DNA from: Torreya grandis
Taxonomy: Eukaryota; Streptophyta; Pinopsida; Cupressales; Taxaceae
Assembly: GCA_037957365.1 (NCBI GenBank)
Contig: JARHVA010000592.1
Location: 3,140,001 to 3,204,000 of the forward strand
DNA length: 64,000 nucleotides
Direction: 5' to 3'
Shown here: piece by piece, positions 46,314-58,000 of the stretch
Position numbering within the stretch: the first letter of the stretch is position 1
Layout of the letters: each line of letters begins with the position of its first letter
Translations under genes and position numbers: made by a program
Notes under the pieces: model-generated
What the model saw: the letters and a program-made list of their open reading frames with translations, nothing else
Told to the model about the DNA's origin: nothing
Databases searched by the model: none

Positions 46314-47394
46314 CTATTGAAGACCTTTAGCCTTGCCTAGGTTCCCAAGGGCTAAGGGAAAAAGATAAAAAGAAGGGAAGCATTTGATTTTATAAAGAAT
46401 ACTTGAAAAAGTACTTTATTGTTATAATTTCACTTAAGTTGGGGCCTTTTTAAAGGTCATGAGTATTAATCCACTTAAGTGAATTATAAGAAGTATTCTT
46501 TTTATATTTTGAAAAAAAATCAACAAAGGTATTTTCCTCCAAATTGGGTGCTTCACTTGGGGAGAAGTATAAAAGCATTTGAGGGATCTTATTGAAGGGC
46601 ATCTTGGATCATAATTTGAATTTACAAGTTTTGAACATGAAAAAGCTTGAGCTTTTGACTTGAAGATGAAAACCTTCAAGCAAAGAGATTGAGGACTAAA
46701 CCCTCATTCTTCTGTGGGGCAACTTCATCTTGCAACTGCTATTGATCATCAAAATTCAAAAAAAGGCAAAAAGAAGGGTTTTCAAATGGGGCGAATAGCT
46801 TGGAATGTTGGCAAATTATTCTAAGACGGTGGCCACTAGGGTTTAGAGACCCAAGTTGGATTTTCAGGTTGAAGACCCATATTTCTTAGGGTTGTGTTTG
46901 GATCTAGGGCTGCAAATGTTCAATTCTAGCTAGGGCGAATTGTTTCAGAGTTGTTTATGAGGTTTTGATAGGCTATTCCAAGCCTAAACATTATTCAGTG
47001 ATTTTCTATTATTATTTTTGATTTTTGTGAGGATTTTGGAGGATATCTGGACCTCAAATATGTTCAGAAATTCATAATAATTTTTGCATAGTTATTTAGA
47101 CATTTTTGTGAAATTTTATGAAGGTTCCGTGAAGTGTTTGTTGCATGATAAATCAGTCATAAAAATAAATAAATATTTCAGATTGGGACGCCTAGAGTTT
47201 GAGGGAAAATTCATTTTTTTGGAGGGCAAAACTTGCTTGTTGGATTGCCCAAGTGGTGCATTGGGTTTATCCTATTTTTGAAAGATCAATTTTAGCTAGG
47301 GTTTGCTATTGAAAAAATTAAAAAAACTAATTTTTATTTAGGGTTTGCAGTAAATTTCAGAATGCAGAGAATATACCGAAAGGAGGACATTACA
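46288..47394 (+). mobile_element. Solo LTR of the non-canonical element family
   Basis: Starts TGTCATGTCCCC and ends GGACATTACA (TG...CA). It shares with the LTRs of the 39.8-45.3 kb element the start, the GAAGACCyTTAGCC phrase close behind it, a TATA-like TATAAAAG at 46568 (280 bases from the start, against 296 and 315), and similar length. Flanks GAATT (46283-46287) and GAATC (47395-47399) look like a 5-bp target duplication with one change. Orientation is opposite to the complete element. No interior is present, so it is a solo LTR. Confidence 0.85.
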
Positions 47395-47936
47395 GAATCT
47401 TGCTCTGCTTGAGGCTTGTTTGAATCATAGTATTAAAACTCGTACTCGACAATTACTCGACAGAGCAAAATTTTAACTTGGACTTAGGATTTGGCGGTTA
47501 ATTGTCAACTTTATCCTTGTTTAGAATAAGGGAGACTTGTTTCAGATAGCTTTGATTGCTCCAAAAATTTCTTGTTATTGTGATGATAAAAGTTGGCATT
47601 GGTTTTGAATTCTGCGCTATTTGAGGCTTGTCTGAATCATAGTATTAAAACTCGTACTTAGCAATTACTCGATAGCCCAAAATTTTGACTTGGACTTGGG
47701 ACTCGTCAATTACTTCGCAGTTACTTGGCAACTTTATCCCTATTTAGAACCAAGGGAGCCCTGTTTCAAATAGCTTTTATTGCTCCAAAAACTTTTTGTG
47801 ATTGTGATGATAAAAGTTGGTATTGGATCTGAATTAAAACTCGTACTCAACAATTACTCAGCAACTCAAAATTTTGACTTGGACTTAGGACCCAACAAAT
47901 TACTTGGCCGTTACTTGGCAACTTTATCCCCGCTTT

Positions 47937-48619
47937 AAAATATATGTAAATTCATAAAATAAACTTAAATAACATTTAAAACAATAAAATACTCTTAAAT
48001 GACATCCATTGGGCACAGGGGTAATAAAAATAGTGCCTTCTATCTATGCAATTTACCCCACTTTTTTTTTTTGGGGTCTTAGGCACTAAGAAGTGGGGGT
48101 CTAGGGACACAAATTCCGGACCAAAACAGGGGAGTAATTGACTAGAATCCATAACAGAAGATCCAAGTTTAACAAGGAAATCGAGGAAAGACAAAAGTCC
48201 CAGTGTGGGGCAGCTTGTTGGAATCGTGTCAACTGATTTTGCTTCTGGTCCCAGAGGCCAACTGGACTCGTGAATGTTATTAAAAACTTTCATTCATTCA
48301 TTCATGACCTTCGAATTCTTCCTTGTGCGAGAATTGTCTTAGAATACAAAGTAAAAACTATGCAAGTACAAAGTGTCCACTGTCAATCACTGTCAAATGC
48401 ACAAAATCGCCTTAGCAGAGAAGAGAGAGAAAAACTGAGTTGTTTTATTTTTTATTTTATTTATTTTTTTGATAAAAATGATTTTTTTTGGCCGCAGACT
48501 GTTATATTATTGCCACATCCGAGTCAACGTAGGATACTTGCGAGTTTTTGTGAGTAATCGTGGGAAATTACTCACTCAAACTTGCGAGTACCCTGTGTTG
48601 ACTCGGCTCGTGAGTCACA
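47937..48619. other. No gene seen
   Basis: Around 48520-48620 are several ACTCG/CGAGT motifs (CCGAGTCAACG, CTTGCGAGT, GACTCGGCTCGTGAGTCAC) that can pair with each other, like the subterminal regions of some plant hAT-type elements. No transposase or boundaries were found. Confidence 0.4.
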
Positions 48620-49861
48620 GGCCAACAAAATTATTTTCAAAACGAGCAGAGGTTACCGACATTTTGTTTTTTGACTGTCCCTTTGCTAGATTTGCATGGA
48701 AAATTATTCTAAATGGACGGTCTCTTTGGTCTAAAGTTGTGATTACTTGGAAAAAAATATGGATTGGTACTCTTCATTCTGCTGGTTCTTGCAAGAACTT
48801 GAAACAATTCATTTTTTAAGGAAATTGTCTTATTTCTAGAACTGAAGTGTGATTTTTTTTTGTTTAAAGGAGGAATGCTGAACTATTTCAACAAGATAAA
48901 ATAATTTATACTGACTTCATTAGTGAAATTATAGTTCATGTGGTAACTGCACAGGTCAATTTGCAGATGAGAGTTCCAGAATCTATCTTACGGGGATTTT
49001 TCAACAATGGCTAATTAAAATTCAATCCAGAGTATATAGTGGATACTGGAGGCTTCCCCTCTATTCCTCCTCCTGATTAGAGCAAATCTGATCAGGGTTC
49101 TGTTAATTCGATGGAAAGAAGGAACAACATCTGAATAGAATATCAGTAATCCGATGCCTAGTGGTGCTGGGAAGGTGGATGAAGCAGGCCCCTGTACCGG
49201 TAAACAAGCTTCTGATGAGCTCCTTAGAGGCTTGTATGAGGTTGTTGGCAGAATGATCGAGAAAGATAAAAGAGCTAGAGAAGTACAGCCAAAAAGAGAG
49301 AATGCCAGAGAATATATGGAAATTGATGAGGAAGAGATTCTTGACTCCTGTTGCACCGTTTCCACCAACTCCTTGCTGGAGTACGTTCCTATCCCAGATG
49401 GTGTTGGTATCACAGCAAGTTACTATCACGTGGCTGTAGAAATTGATTGAAGAAAATCTACAGAGGACTGTGGCACAAATGGATGACATTATCGGGAAAC
49501 TTGATGAGGAGGCGGCGAGGAGGAAGGCACATTTTAATAGGGCTATCAAGGACTCTTTACTGTTGTTGAACCCAAGGAGCCGTAGTTTTCTTTGTGATCA
49601 TGAGTTGTTCTGAGATGGCAGTTTGATGACTTTATAATAATAATAATAAAAATTTTAACGTCCACGAGACTAAAAATAGTCTATGGGACGGACTAGACTG
49701 TAGTTTATGTTTATGTTCTGTTTCTGACACTGGGGCTGACTAGACTGTAGTTTTTATGTTTCCCTTGGCCTAATGCTCGATTAGATTTTTTTTATCTTGA
49801 TACTTTTAGTATATTTTTTAGTATATGTTCTTTTTTTAAATTGTTTATTCAATATCAAAAA
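48620..49861 (+). mobile_element. Third LINE fragment (zf-RVT to 3' end)
   Basis: The frame at 48469-48819 contains ILFFDCPFARFAWKII and WKKIWIG, matching zf-RVT of plant LINE ORF2. It is followed after a stop by ERNAELFQQDKIIYTDFISE, like the NKxIFxxK segment of LINEs. The 3' side, with GACTAGACTGTAGTTT repeated at about 49685 and 49737, ends TATTCAATATCAAAAAACAA, typical of a LINE tail. The internal part includes the coding-like block at 49154-49612. Confidence 0.6.
49154..49612 (+). pseudogene. Coding-like block, unknown protein, one frameshift
   Basis: ATG 49154 opens 98 codons (MPSGAGKVDEAGPCTGKQAS at the start, acidic MEIDEEEILDS in the middle). Near 49435 the coding feel moves to another frame: LIEENLQRTVAQMDDIIGKL, then DEEAARRKAHFNRAIKDSLL, ending at a stop at about 49612. 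Composition and helix-like heptads suggest a real former protein with a coiled coil. It may be the C-terminal part of the surrounding LINE or a captured host fragment; not recognised. Confidence 0.4.
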
Positions 49862-51530
49862 ACAAGAAACTTGAGCCTTCTATGTGTGATTCCGTATATG
49901 TAGGGGTTATCAGATGGAGAAATCTAGAATTGATCAGAGTACCTGCGAATGAAGATCAAGGATGTACTTACCCGTTGCTTCAAGGTTTTCTATACGACCC
50001 TTCATGTCCTCTCACTCACTAAAGAAGGGGGGAGAAAATGAAAAAGGAAGGGGCTGCTTATGAATCAACATATGAGTTGAGAAATGCCATATTCGATGCT
50101 GACCCACAACAAACGCACATGTAGTGGACTCAGAGATGGGGAGGGAGAGAGATTGTATGGTCAGAGATCCAGAGCAGCCTCTTCATTTGGTTGGAGACAC
50201 GAATTCTCATCGAAACACTTATCCTAGTGACGAGTCCGAGTTTACTTAGGGCGAGTCGAGAGCAGGTTCTCTGAGGACAAGCATGGGCACAAGGGGGGAT
50301 CTATGAGGAGAGATCTGATGAGGATGATGAGTAGAAGAGTGGTGATGATAGGCTGGCTGCTCAAGAATGAGAAGAGTGATGATCACTCGGAGATCATGCC
50401 ACACATCTTAGTGGTTAGATTTGGAAAGAGTAACTTGAGCCAAGCTTCATTGGTTCTCAAGCAGACAAACATCAGCATCACTACCCGACTCAATTGTTTT
50501 TGCGGACTACTCCAGCACCAAGTTCAACCAAATTTCCTTCCCCAAACAATGACTTTGGTAACATTGCTAACGATTATTCTGGAGAGGAGGCCTTGATGGA
50601 CTTGGGAGAGATGCAGTGGATGTGCGTGTAAAGGTCGGGAGTGCAGAGCATGTGCCTGGGGAGTACATGCAACACAGGGGGTCTGATACAGAGGTAGCTC
50701 CTCCAGTCATGCAACAATGGAAGCCGAATGAAGTTTATCGATGTGATCACACTCCTTGAGGGTGGCATTGGAGAGCAAGATCACAAGTGGCTAAGGAAGC
50801 TAAGAACACAAATATTTAAATGACCAAGAGAATTGTGGCACGTGTGAAAGTCGGAACAAGAACTGAAGCAGCTTGGAGAAAGGAGCACTTCTTCCTTCTC
50901 TTAGACACTTCAAGCACCATCACTCCTTACCTTCCCGACTGCTGCCACGACTCCAACATCGACTATGACTCCAACATTTCCTCTCCATCATAGGCAATCA
51001 TAGTTGCTCCCCCGGATGAGTCTCATGGTAGAGACATATGATATGCCTATTGCATCTTGTCATACCTTGGTTTGATTATGTAAATGCCAAAAAAATCTCT
51101 CTATCAAGTTGAAGAATATGATGGGTGCTGCAAAGATATATTTTGACTACACATCAAATAACGAGTTGCTAATATTTTAGGTTACACGGAGCATTAAATT
51201 TTTAAATTACTTGAGCTTTTACTACTTGTGTGCATTGCATTGGTATTTTCTTATGTTTTATGAATTCACGCCAATCACTGTAGTCTTAATATTAATGGGT
51301 GTGGCAATGTTCATGTTTGAATAGCACACCCCAAGTTTGAAGCTTCTACCAAATACGAGCAATAGACATTGGCTGCAGTACATGAAAGTTGTGGGGTTTT
51401 GCTTAATCTTATAATTATTTCTTGGATACCCAAGTGCTGAACTTGTAATTCCACTACATTCAATATACATTAAGACAAGTGCTGTACCTGGTTGTGAGAT
51501 TTGACTTTACGAGGGTTTACTCATGTGATG
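49862..51530. other. Unassigned sequence, partly richer in G+C
   Basis: The part 50100-51000 is richer in G+C than its surroundings and contains acidic/Ser-rich conceptual peptides (for example NDYSGEEALMDLGEM in one frame), but no frame stays open beyond 97 codons and nothing is recognised. It may be a decayed transposase or gene. Confidence 0.35.
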
Positions 51531-51973
51531 GATTTAACATAATCATGTCTACTTGTAAGCTACAAGTATTTTTATTTGTATTAGCCTTTTAGGTGACAGC
51601 ACTACACACTTCTCTTTCATTTGTATTTGTATCCAGAATAGCATGATACTCTTGTGATTTCAATGACAACTTTTTTTAATTCAAATTCAATTGAGATGGT
51701 TTACTCATTGTAGATTTAAGATCATCATGTCTACTTGTAAGCTACAAATATTTTTATTTGTGTTAGGTGACAGCATTACAGGCCTCTCTTTCATATAAGC
51801 AATTGCTATCATAATATTTTTTTAGCTGAGGACTACAGCTTTTGATGTTGGTGTTGAATCAGTTATAAACCTGGGTATTTGACAATGCTCAGAGCTTGGT
51901 ATCCAGAATGCAATTATGCATGATACTCTTGTGGCTTCAATGATACTTTTTTTTGTTCAAATTTATTTGAGAT
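51531..51973. repeat. Duplicated segment, second copy split by about 105 bp
   Basis: GATTTAACATAATCATGTCT at 51531 recurs as GATTTAAGATCATCATGTCT at 51714; AGGTGACAGCA and CTCTCTTTCAT follow in both. The 3' half (CATGATACTCTTGTG, TTCAATGA, TTGAGATGG) recurs only after an extra segment at about 51798-51900 in the second copy. Confidence 0.8.
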
Positions 51974-52114
51974 GGACAATGCAGTCCTGTTTGGACCAAG
52001 AATGCAGCCTTGGATAATAAATTACAAATTGTACTGTTGTATTACTGAAATTTAACATGTTTACTTTTTGAAAAATGTAGATGACATGAGAAAAATCTTT
52101 TGTTTAATATTCAG

Positions 52115-52225
52115 GTTGCAGAGTTTTTGGTGCCACGCAATCGAGCTATTCCAGGAAAAGCATCTTTAAAGCCTACTTATATCCGTTTCCTCACTGGATT
52201 TAAGGCATACTCACAAATACTTATT
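52115..52225 (+). CDS. Penultimate exon of an unidentified gene
   Basis: An open 111-base segment (37 codons, phase 0 at both ends) preceded by a strong acceptor, TTTGTTTAATATTCAG, and followed by a strong donor, GTAAGTGC. Translation begins VAEFLVPRNRAIPGKASLKP and ends GFKAYSQILI. It continues in frame into the exon at 52323. I do not recognise the protein. Upstream exons are not found and may lie beyond long introns or outside the window. The consistent phase, splice sites and plausible composition support a real gene; chance remains possible because the exons are short. Confidence 0.45.
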
Positions 52226-52322
52226 GTAAGTGCAAACATGTCTTAACATTTTACTCTAATGCTTCAATGGGCTGGCTTAAATATGTCACCATTAAATATC
52301 TCACTGAACTTTGGTTGTAACA

Positions 52323-52370
52323 GAGGCTTCTTTTCGGTGCCCGAAAGAATAGATACGTTTCTGAAGATTG
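52323..52370 (+). CDS. Terminal exon of the same unidentified gene
   Basis: Acceptor CTTTGGTTGTAACAG precedes the segment; translation RLLFGARKNRYVSED then TGA. The intron between the exons is 97 bases, short but normal for plants. The C-terminal tail is basic then acidic. The product is not identified. Confidence 0.42.
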
Positions 52371-54453
52371 AATACACTGGAGGTCATATTAATTCAAAGA
52401 TTTAGATCCCACGAAAGTAGATGTTTTTCTATTCGTGATTCTATTGTAAGACAAAAGAAATGATATATTAGTTATCAAAAGAAAATCTCTATTCATTATC
52501 AAAAGAAAATCTCCATTCATTTATTTGTGTTATACAGGGCTTGGTTTAAGTTCTGGAGCTTAGTTTTGTGAGTCTATTTTGAAGAATTTCCAATTATACT
52601 GGAGGGAATGAATTGGACATAGTAACGAAAATACCATTCCTTAGTAAAGCTGCAGGCACAAACCATATGTAGTTGTTTTATAAAATTGCACTTGAGGAAC
52701 ACAAGTCATTATGCAGCAGGAAATTTTTTATGCAATATATTTTTTTTACAAGGATGTAATTGTAAATAAATCTTTTAGATAAAAAATTAGGAAATATGTG
52801 TATGGTAGGTGAATTTTAAGGAAAAACATAGAATTTACTATTAATATATGTACAGTTTGGGGAATTCAGCAATGTTATGTACATTTGATTGAAAATTTAG
52901 GAAATGTTTTCAAAAACATTTGTCCGTCGGTGAATCTTAAATTTGGGAAATTTGTCAAAAATTACCCAATTGGCGAAAATAGCCCCAAAAAACACCCTGC
53001 TGTGCAGCATAGCTGGAGGAACAATAAACACTATATACTGGAACGAACAATTGTGTTTTTCTCAAAAATCTTTCAATCAAGGAGATTACATAAGATGATT
53101 TCGTTTTCTTGGTAATTTATATTAAAATGCAGCCTTTAGCCATGGAAATTTTACAATTTTTTTCACTAGATTTATCAACTTGGCCCTGTTAATGCACGTA
53201 TTGCTTCCATCTGATTTATCGAGCATCAAGATGTTTTTATGGATAATTTGAATCGCTGCTTTTATCTTTGAGATGACTCTTTAAAGATCTATATATAAAG
53301 CCATGCATTTGTTTGGTAAGAGCCTAAAACTTTCTTGAAATGGTCATACACCAAACTTTAAAAGTAGTTAAAATATAGGCCATTATATATACTGCCCTCG
53401 TCTTATGTTTTCATAAGATTTCATCCTAAAAAGGTCTGGAGGTGAGGAAATTGAGCTCTATTTCCTGGATCTTACTGAGGTGCATTTCCACATTGGATTT
53501 CCTTCTGAAGATGGTGCCAAAAACTGACTGGTTCCATTCATTAGGCTGCTTCTTGATTGATTTTAATTTCTAAGGTTAAACCAAACTGCCCATACCAACT
53601 CAAAGTTAAAGGGATATCCAACAGGCACGAGTCTTTAGAATTCAACTGCCATATAGGCTAGTGCTCTGACCCAATATTGTGCAGAATGAAAGTTTCCAAA
53701 GTTGCCTTTGATTGGAGCCACTCAAAGACTGCCTAGAAATCTATACCACCATGTTGCACTAATTTGGTTGCCCCATCTATATCTTGTGGAAGTGTACTTT
53801 TCTTTTTTGGTTTGATATTCCACAAGGCTAGCGATGTTGTTTGGAAACTGAAACAGAAACGTTTCAGAAATGTGGATTTTCAAAAACCCTTGATTTGGGA
53901 ATGTCTGTACAATTATATATATATAAACAATGCATAATACTCATTTTTAGTCTATAAAAGATAAAACACTTAAAACTATATAGTATTCATTCATTCATTA
54001 CTTCAAAGACAAAATTTACTTTCAAATCTAGAATAAATCATCTAGATTGTCCTCAAAATCACGAATGCCACTCCCACTATTTTTCAATTTTATCATTTAG
54101 TGGCTATAAATCATCTAGTTTGCAAGGGCTTGGCAATGCATTGAATCTTCCTAAGTGCACGCCTTAAAGGATGCATTGGGAATAGGGTGGGATTGGCTCG
54201 TGGCACTTTGGGAGAGATGTTCTCATACTATTCTGTCATACCTACATATTTTCATGCAGCCTTCATACCTCCTATGATGTCTCCTTGAAATCTTGAAACT
54301 TGAAATATGGTTAAGTTTGAAATCTTGAAAACTTGAAATCTGACTAAGTTTGAAATATGATAGGATCCTCCAAAACCTACAATTAGCATTATAGCTTGTA
54401 GAGGTCCGAAACCACTCTCAAACACTTTGAAAAAAATTGAAAAATTAAAAAAT

Positions 54454-54457
<4 letters not shown>
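52371..54457. other. No gene seen; 3' flank of the 52-kb exons
   Basis: A short duplication (TATCAAAAGAAAATCTCyATTCAT at about 52476 and 52498) lies in what could be the 3' UTR. A 76-codon frame at 52885-53115 is Lys/Asn-rich and not recognised. Near 54297-54360 the phrase CTTGAAATyT recurs. Otherwise unassigned. Confidence 0.45.

Positions 54458-54510
<53 letters not shown>
54458..54510. repeat. Compound (TA)n(GA)n microsatellite
   Basis: About 16 TA units are followed directly by about 10 GA units, seen directly. Confidence 0.96.
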
Positions 54511-55599
54511 GTTCGGGCTCCTCTAGTCCTTGGTGAGTATGTATGTTATGGTTTTACTTTTTTTTTTTTGGCTTGATTTTTTGCCTGGTCCAAGACATTT
54601 TTGGTACAATTTTGGGACGTTCCCAGGCTTGGTATGAGGGGAGAGGGGTGTTTTAGTGCAGCAAATAAGGCTAGACCATAAATATGGTTACTAATGTCTA
54701 GCATAAACTATCAATCCTGAAAAGTCGTTATTCTTAAACATTTTAAGGATGACATTGGAATCAAATCAAAACCTTCTAAAATTCTCCCATCATTATCTTT
54801 TTAAATCCTTATCGAAAGGGCCATAGACATTAGCTTATTAATTATCGAAAGGGCCATAGACATGAAAATACAAAACATAAAATTGTTGCTACAACTTTTA
54901 TATAATATGCTTTCCGAGTTAGAAAAAGATTGAACAAAATATCCACTAGCTTGCCTACAGTTCCACCTAGCCTTTAAATTGTTGGCTACCTTTGAAAAGT
55001 CAATTGATGGAAGAGCATGCTATACTCTGCTTGTAGTCATTTAGTTACTCTAGATGTGCTCTAGACATACTTGGAAGTTATGGTTAGTAAACATGAAAAG
55101 CATGCAAACTCATCCATATATATTATTGTGATATTTTATGACCATTTTTTTGGGTGAAAATTTGCAAGTTTTTTAATAGATCACATGATCACACTAGTTG
55201 ACAAGACCTCACACACAAATTAACAAATTTATAGCAATGATGTGAAGGGAGAGAATGATGGAGCTGGGAGACTTAGTATGGCTCTAATACATGTGAAATT
55301 TGAAGTCATTTTGATAGATCATAGGATCTTTTTAATTTGCATGACCTCACCTAAGCTAATAACATAATGAAGACTTGAAAACAAAGCTAGACTTAATATT
55401 GTTGCTGAATAAATATATCTCTATATTATTCACACTAACATGATATTAATAGTGCGTGTGTGGAGTTCACAAAATATGGATGAGGATGACATCTCATATC
55501 CTTATAATCAATTCCAATATGAAAAGATTTACTAAAAAAAGCTTATAAACAAAGCAAAATATAATTTAGGATATAAAGTTTGAATTTAACTAGTTGCAT
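54511..55599. other. No gene seen
   Basis: AT-rich. A loose repeat, TAGATCACATGATC...CAAGACCTCAC at 55178 and TAGATCATAGGATC...CATGACCTCAC at 55314, is visible. It may be the decayed continuation of the minus-strand Copia relic, but no protein is recognised. Confidence 0.45.
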
Positions 55600-55880
55600 T
55601 CATCAATTCAACCTCAAAGTCCACCTCACCTTCTTCTTCATCAGAATCACTAATAGTACCTCCAATTCATATGGACTCTTCTTGATTTGAACATCTTGCT
55701 TCTTTAGTCATGAATAGAACTTCATTGACATCAGGACCATCACCTTCATGGTCACTTTCAGAATCACTTCTCTCACTCTCATCAGATGAGATGCAATCTT
55801 CCTTGGTATAAAGGCTTCTTTTATTCTTGAAAAACTTCTTCTTACAAACACCTAATCCACCTATGATTAAGGAAAAAGTG
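55600..55880 (-). pseudogene. Copia gag C-terminal (acidic linker) fragment
   Basis: Minus strand reads CKKKFFKNKRSLYTKEDCIS, then an Asp/Glu/Ser-rich stretch (SDESERSDSESDHEGDG), then VNEVLFMTKE. Plant Copia gags have the same succession after the zinc knuckle: KKxxxxKxxLYSKEDSSSSDE...EVLFMAxE. It probably continues the gag at 57995-58938, interrupted by the intervening 2.1 kb. Confidence 0.75.
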
Positions 55881-55946
55881 GAATAGGAACAACCAATCAA
55901 GATACTCAACAAAGGCAAATAGCCACTTTATAGAGCATCTCCTAAA

Positions 55947-56440
55947 GTGGATAGAGCACATGACACTAGCAATGGGGCCATAGAGTTTTCGGACAGAGAT
56001 AGGCCTCATGACATATTATTGACATTACTAAACAGGGGGATGATCACCCTTCCTCCTACTCAGCATCATCCAATACATCATTTACAAAGAATAAGAAACA
56101 AACCACATTGCAATTATCACATAATCAATGGACATTGTGACAATAATTATTGTACACTCAGAAATCATATTGACCAATGTGTTGACAGAGACATTATAGC
56201 ATTCACACAGGGGGCATCGAGATCTCCTTTTCCACACTCTTCTAGATCATACTTGACTATGAGGGAATTTTCCCAGGGCATTCCGTTTAAGGAACCATTA
56301 TTTACTCATCGTACGAGCCATGTGGTTTCTAGGACACCCACTTATGTGAGACCCCATGCACTATAGATTCAATAGAGATGGCATCCAATTCATAGAGATC
56401 AACCTAATTATAGAAGCATGGTAAAAGAATGGAAACTAAC
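55947..56440 (+). pseudogene. Gypsy gag C-terminal fragment inserted in the Copia relic
   Basis: Open plus-strand frame of 139 codons. LLNRGMITLPPTQ followed by NKPHCNYHIINGHCDNNYC and TLRNHIDQCVDRDII matches the plant Gypsy (Athila/Tat type) gag tail: LLxxGxIxxPP...CxYHxxxxHxxxxCxxLRxxIxxxI. The final Cys is one residue further away than usual. The frame starts and ends within the relic. Polarity is opposite to the Copia gag around it. Confidence 0.68.
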
Positions 56441-57439
56441 TCCACCACCAATTTAAGTTTGACCACTGATTAAGATATTTGGCAACAATCACAAATATTA
56501 GAGCACAATTTTAGGTTGTGCTAGGCATTAATTTAATAAAATATTTGAATTCAAATTTAAAATAAAGTATTAATAAATTGCAAGACATTATTGGTACAAC
56601 ATTTAAAATGGTTAAATTATTACTATTTGAAATATGTAACAAAATATCATTTGAATTTTATTTCAGTGAAGTGCTACCGGATTTGGGGTTTGATTATAAT
56701 TTTATTTGGGCTTTTTAGATGGTCCCTATATACCTTGTGGTACATGGACACAAGTCCATCAATGAATAAGTTTAATCTCGTTGCCAAGATTTTTCCTTTC
56801 AAGGATACCATACCTTGGCCTAAGATATTAGAAAGAACTCCTTTGGGTTAATTTCTTAACATGAAAGTGTGCAATCACAAAGCCAAGCCTTCAATGTGGT
56901 AGTGCTCCTCAATTTGTATACCCCATCAGATAAACGAGAGTTGGTACAATATTAGGATGTGACTTCCTAGATCAATGCACCCCTAAGTACTTGTGGGAAG
57001 GTGATGAGCTCCACCCCACATAATCAAAAGAAAAATAGGGTAAAAGGTAAATAAGAATTTTGTGTTTCTTAGTCACCCAAAGGGGAGAACATATACGTAA
57101 AATAACCCCACAAGACAACCAAGCAAAAAACAAACCTGCAAGAAAGTAAATAACTTTGAAAATAAACAAGTTTTTCTTATAACCCAATTGAAATGTGAAT
57201 TCGTTTTAATGTCCAAATCGAAACATGAAGCAAGATTGATTTGTTTGATTCAAAATACTACTTCTTTGGCTAAGGTCCTACAACATAAATGATGATAATT
57301 TTAACAAATGTGGTTTTGAGCCAACAAGGACGTTGAAAAGAGGTTTTTTTAAGTCTTAGGAAAATTTCACACAAGGCAATTGTGTCATTTATCTAGGTGA
57401 TTATATCGATTTCAAGTCAATCTCATTATTCTGATCAAT
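56441..57439. other. No gene seen
   Basis: AT-rich filler between the Gypsy fragment and the tandem array; no recognisable protein on either strand. Confidence 0.45.
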
Positions 57440-58000
57440 TTTGCCAATTTGAAACTTGCATAACAACAAAATGGAAAGTATTAAAGTGTGATTTCATCGA
57501 TTACAAGGATGATTTCACTATTTTGAATGCAATTTCACTATTTTGACCATAATATTGCCATTTGGACCAGCATATAAGAAATAATTAAAAAGGCACAAAG
57601 TATGATTTCACAGTTTTGATGATGGTTTCATTGATATTGTCTATGATTCCACCATTCTGTAGGGAAATTTCATCAATGTTGTCTGTGATTCCGTCATTAT
57701 GCACAGTGATATCACCATTTAGACCTACATACAAAACAAATATAAAAATATTAAATTAGTGAATTCACCGATTACTTGGATGGATTTCTTTATTTTGAAT
57801 ACTATTTTGCCATTTAGACCACAATCTCACTATTTGAACCTGTACATAAGAAATAATTAAAGAGGCATAGAGTATGATCCCACCATTTTGATGATGATTT
57901 CACCGATATTGTTTGCGATTTCATCATTCTACAAGGTGATTTTAACATTTATACTTGTATATAGAACAAATAGAAAAATATTAAACAAGGGAATTCATCG
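57440..58000. repeat. Tandem array, about 230-270 bp unit, 2-3 degenerate copies
   Basis: CATyGATTAC-type landmarks near 57494, 57766 and 57996, and ATAAGAAATAATTAAA at 57574 and 57846 (272 apart). The unit is full of TTTCACyATTTTGA and CCATTTrGACC motifs, so there is also a finer internal repetition. The array ends where the Copia gag resumes. Confidence 0.75.

Larger units (their letters stand above)
46199..47936. repeat. Tandem repeat, about 212-224 bp unit, interrupted by a solo LTR
   Basis: The landmark ATTGyTCCAAAAA occurs at 46231, 47555 and 47779. The last two are 224 bases apart. The first two are 1324 apart, or 212 after removing the solo LTR and one target copy. Other shared phrases are AACTCGTACT, GACTTGGACTTrGGA and GGCAACTTTATCC. 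The third copy lacks about 30 bases and the array then fades out. Confidence 0.88.

Noticed and set aside
48480..48620. hAT-type element ends from CGAGT/ACTCG clusters
   Set aside because: No 8-bp target duplication, no paired terminal inverted repeats and no transposase could be found.
49015..49549. Two minus-strand frames of 132 and 148 codons
   Set aside because: They overlap each other in different frames and lie opposite the plus-strand coding-like block; composition is not protein-like.
55667..55918. An 83-codon minus frame as an independent acidic protein gene
   Set aside because: It matches the acidic tail of Copia gag and lies downstream of a Copia gag on the same strand.
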